NCBI GenBank assembly: GCA_945859605.1
Contig: OX243815.1
Coordinates: 46,014,619-46,078,618 of the forward strand
Length of the DNA: 64,000 bases
Source of the DNA: Lumbricus rubellus
Lineage: Eukaryota; Annelida; Clitellata; Crassiclitellata; Lumbricidae
Direction: 5' to 3'
Shown: in pieces, positions 63,205 through 64,000 of the stretch
Numbering within the stretch: position 1 is the first letter of the stretch
How the letters are laid out: each line of letters begins with the position of its first letter
Made by a program: the position numbers and the translations under genes
Notes under the pieces: model-generated
The model's input: only the letters and a program-made list of their open reading frames with translations
What the model was told of the DNA's origin: nothing
The model's database searches: none

Positions 63205-64000
63205 AGTTTAACCTCTGTACAATAATAATAAATAAATAAATAATAATAATAATCTTTTCTTTAATGAAACGCCTGCAAGACGCACTGCGCTTTACATTTA
63301 CAAGTTATGCAGTAATCTTCACCTGGTCACCTGGTGCCGTCAGCTATACTGGAGCTCTGGCGAAAGCCCTGGTGCATCTTCTCCAGTTGATCCTCTCTCT
63401 AGTCGCCTCTCTTAGTTCCTCCAGTCTCATGCCAGACTTTTCCTGTACTTCATCCAACCATTTCTTCCTTGGTCTTCCGCATCTTCTCCGTCCCTCACCG
63501 CATGCCGTCATCAGCTCCTTTTCCAAACCGTTAGATCTCATCACATGGCCGAAGTAGCTCAATTTCCTCCAAGTTGCTGTTTGCTGCAGTGTCTCCTCCC
63601 TCTCTATTCCGAGCTCCGCGCGCACCGATTCGTTAGTTCTCTTCTCCGTCCATGAAATCCTTAGCATCTTTCTCCAAATCCACATCTCACACGCGTTGAT
63701 TTTCTTTTCCATATCCCGTGTCTTTGTCCATGTCTCGCATCCATATAGGACGACTGGGAAGATCAGTGCTCTTACCAGTCTTTTCTTTGTTTCCCTGCTC
63801 ACGTATTTGTCCTTCCAAATCTTTTCCAGACCGTTCATTGCCGTTTTCCTCATTGTTACCCTCCTCCTTATTTCCATATCACTTCTTCCATCCTTCTCTA
63901 TCATAGATCCCAGGAATGTGAAGCTCGATACTACCTCTATCGTTTCTCCATCCACCTCAAAGTTTTTGTATGTTGCAGTTGTCATAACCTTTGTTTTCTT
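63205..64000 (-). mobile_element. RTE-type LINE, 3' part, cut by the window edge
   Basis: The 3' terminus is a short AATAATAAATAAATAA-type tail (63220-63255), as usual for RTE elements. It runs off the right edge. Confidence 0.8.
63344..64000 (-). CDS. RTE-type LINE ORF2, C-terminal part (open to the edge)
   Basis: The frame is open through base 63985 and on to the edge. It reads SSFTFLGSMIEKDGRSDMEI, RRRVTMRKTAMNGLEKIW, RALIFPVVLYGCETWT, ACEMWIWRKMLRISWTEKRT, GHVMRSNGLEKELM and GRRRCGRPRKKWLDEVQEKS. These are the post-RT blocks of RTE/BovB ORF2, lying C-terminal to the catalytic domain. There is no internal stop, so the copy may be young. Confidence 0.88.
   Translation of the reverse strand, partial: KKTKVMTTATYKNFEVDGETIEVVSSFTFLGSMIEKDGRSDMEIRRRVTMRKTAMNGLEKIWKDKYVSRETKKRLVRALIFPVVLYGCETWTKTRDMEKKINACEMWIWRKMLRISWTEKRTNESVRAELGIEREETLQQTATWRKLSYFGHVMRSNGLEKELMTACGEGRRRCGRPRKKWLDEVQEKSGMRLEELREATRERINWRRCTRAFARAPV

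Overview
This is an animal (metazoan) nuclear window, intron-rich and crowded with transposons. The genes are split by GT/AG introns and encode animal families: a centriolar C2CD3-type protein, Rh-type ammonia channels and a COUP-TF-type nuclear receptor. With the tRNA-derived SINEs, L2/CR1-, RTE- and Jockey-like LINEs and many MITEs, this suggests a marine invertebrate, perhaps a deuterostome such as an echinoderm or hemichordate; the species assignment is inference. Gene models were built by reading splice sites and checking that exon phases join; none has transcript support here.

Layout. (1) 0.4-12.7 kb, minus: the N-terminal half of a C2CD3-like gene, 11 well supported exons plus a tentative twelfth, continuing past the left edge. 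A nearly complete Jockey/CR1-superfamily LINE with an intact 1008-codon ORF lies in its intron 11, with its 3' tail directly against exon 12. (2) 15.1-24.9 kb, minus: Rh ammonium transporter copy 1, nine exons, with a 2-nt frameshift relative to copy 2 in exon 2. (3) 29.65-41.3 kb, minus: Rh copy 2, nine exons, intact, 472 codons. The copies share every intron position, most exon lengths, their 5' flank and traces of their 3' flank, so they are a tandem duplication of about 10-12 kb units. (4) 44.9-51.5 kb, plus: an NR2F/COUP-TF-like nuclear receptor in three coding exons, with an unusual 36-nt in-frame insertion in zinc finger 2. (5) 55.2-56.7 kb, minus: the last two exons of an unidentified single-pass membrane protein. 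(6) 57-64 kb: repeats, ending in an RTE-type LINE cut by the right edge.

The genes form no obvious pathway; this is ordinary gene neighbourhood structure. The most informative features are the mobile-element layer and the two paralogue comparisons. More than ten short elements have precise 8-bp target duplications (hAT type), some belonging to families with several copies here. A 1.67-kb element at 56,997-58,664 shares termini with the roughly 190-bp MITE family and could represent its longer relative. Two MITEs have matching empty sites in the other Rh copy, so they inserted after the duplication or were lost from one copy. Five MITEs with different ends share an internal hairpin motif. Long introns and intergenic stretches otherwise hold microsatellites, minisatellites and LINE/SINE 3' ends.
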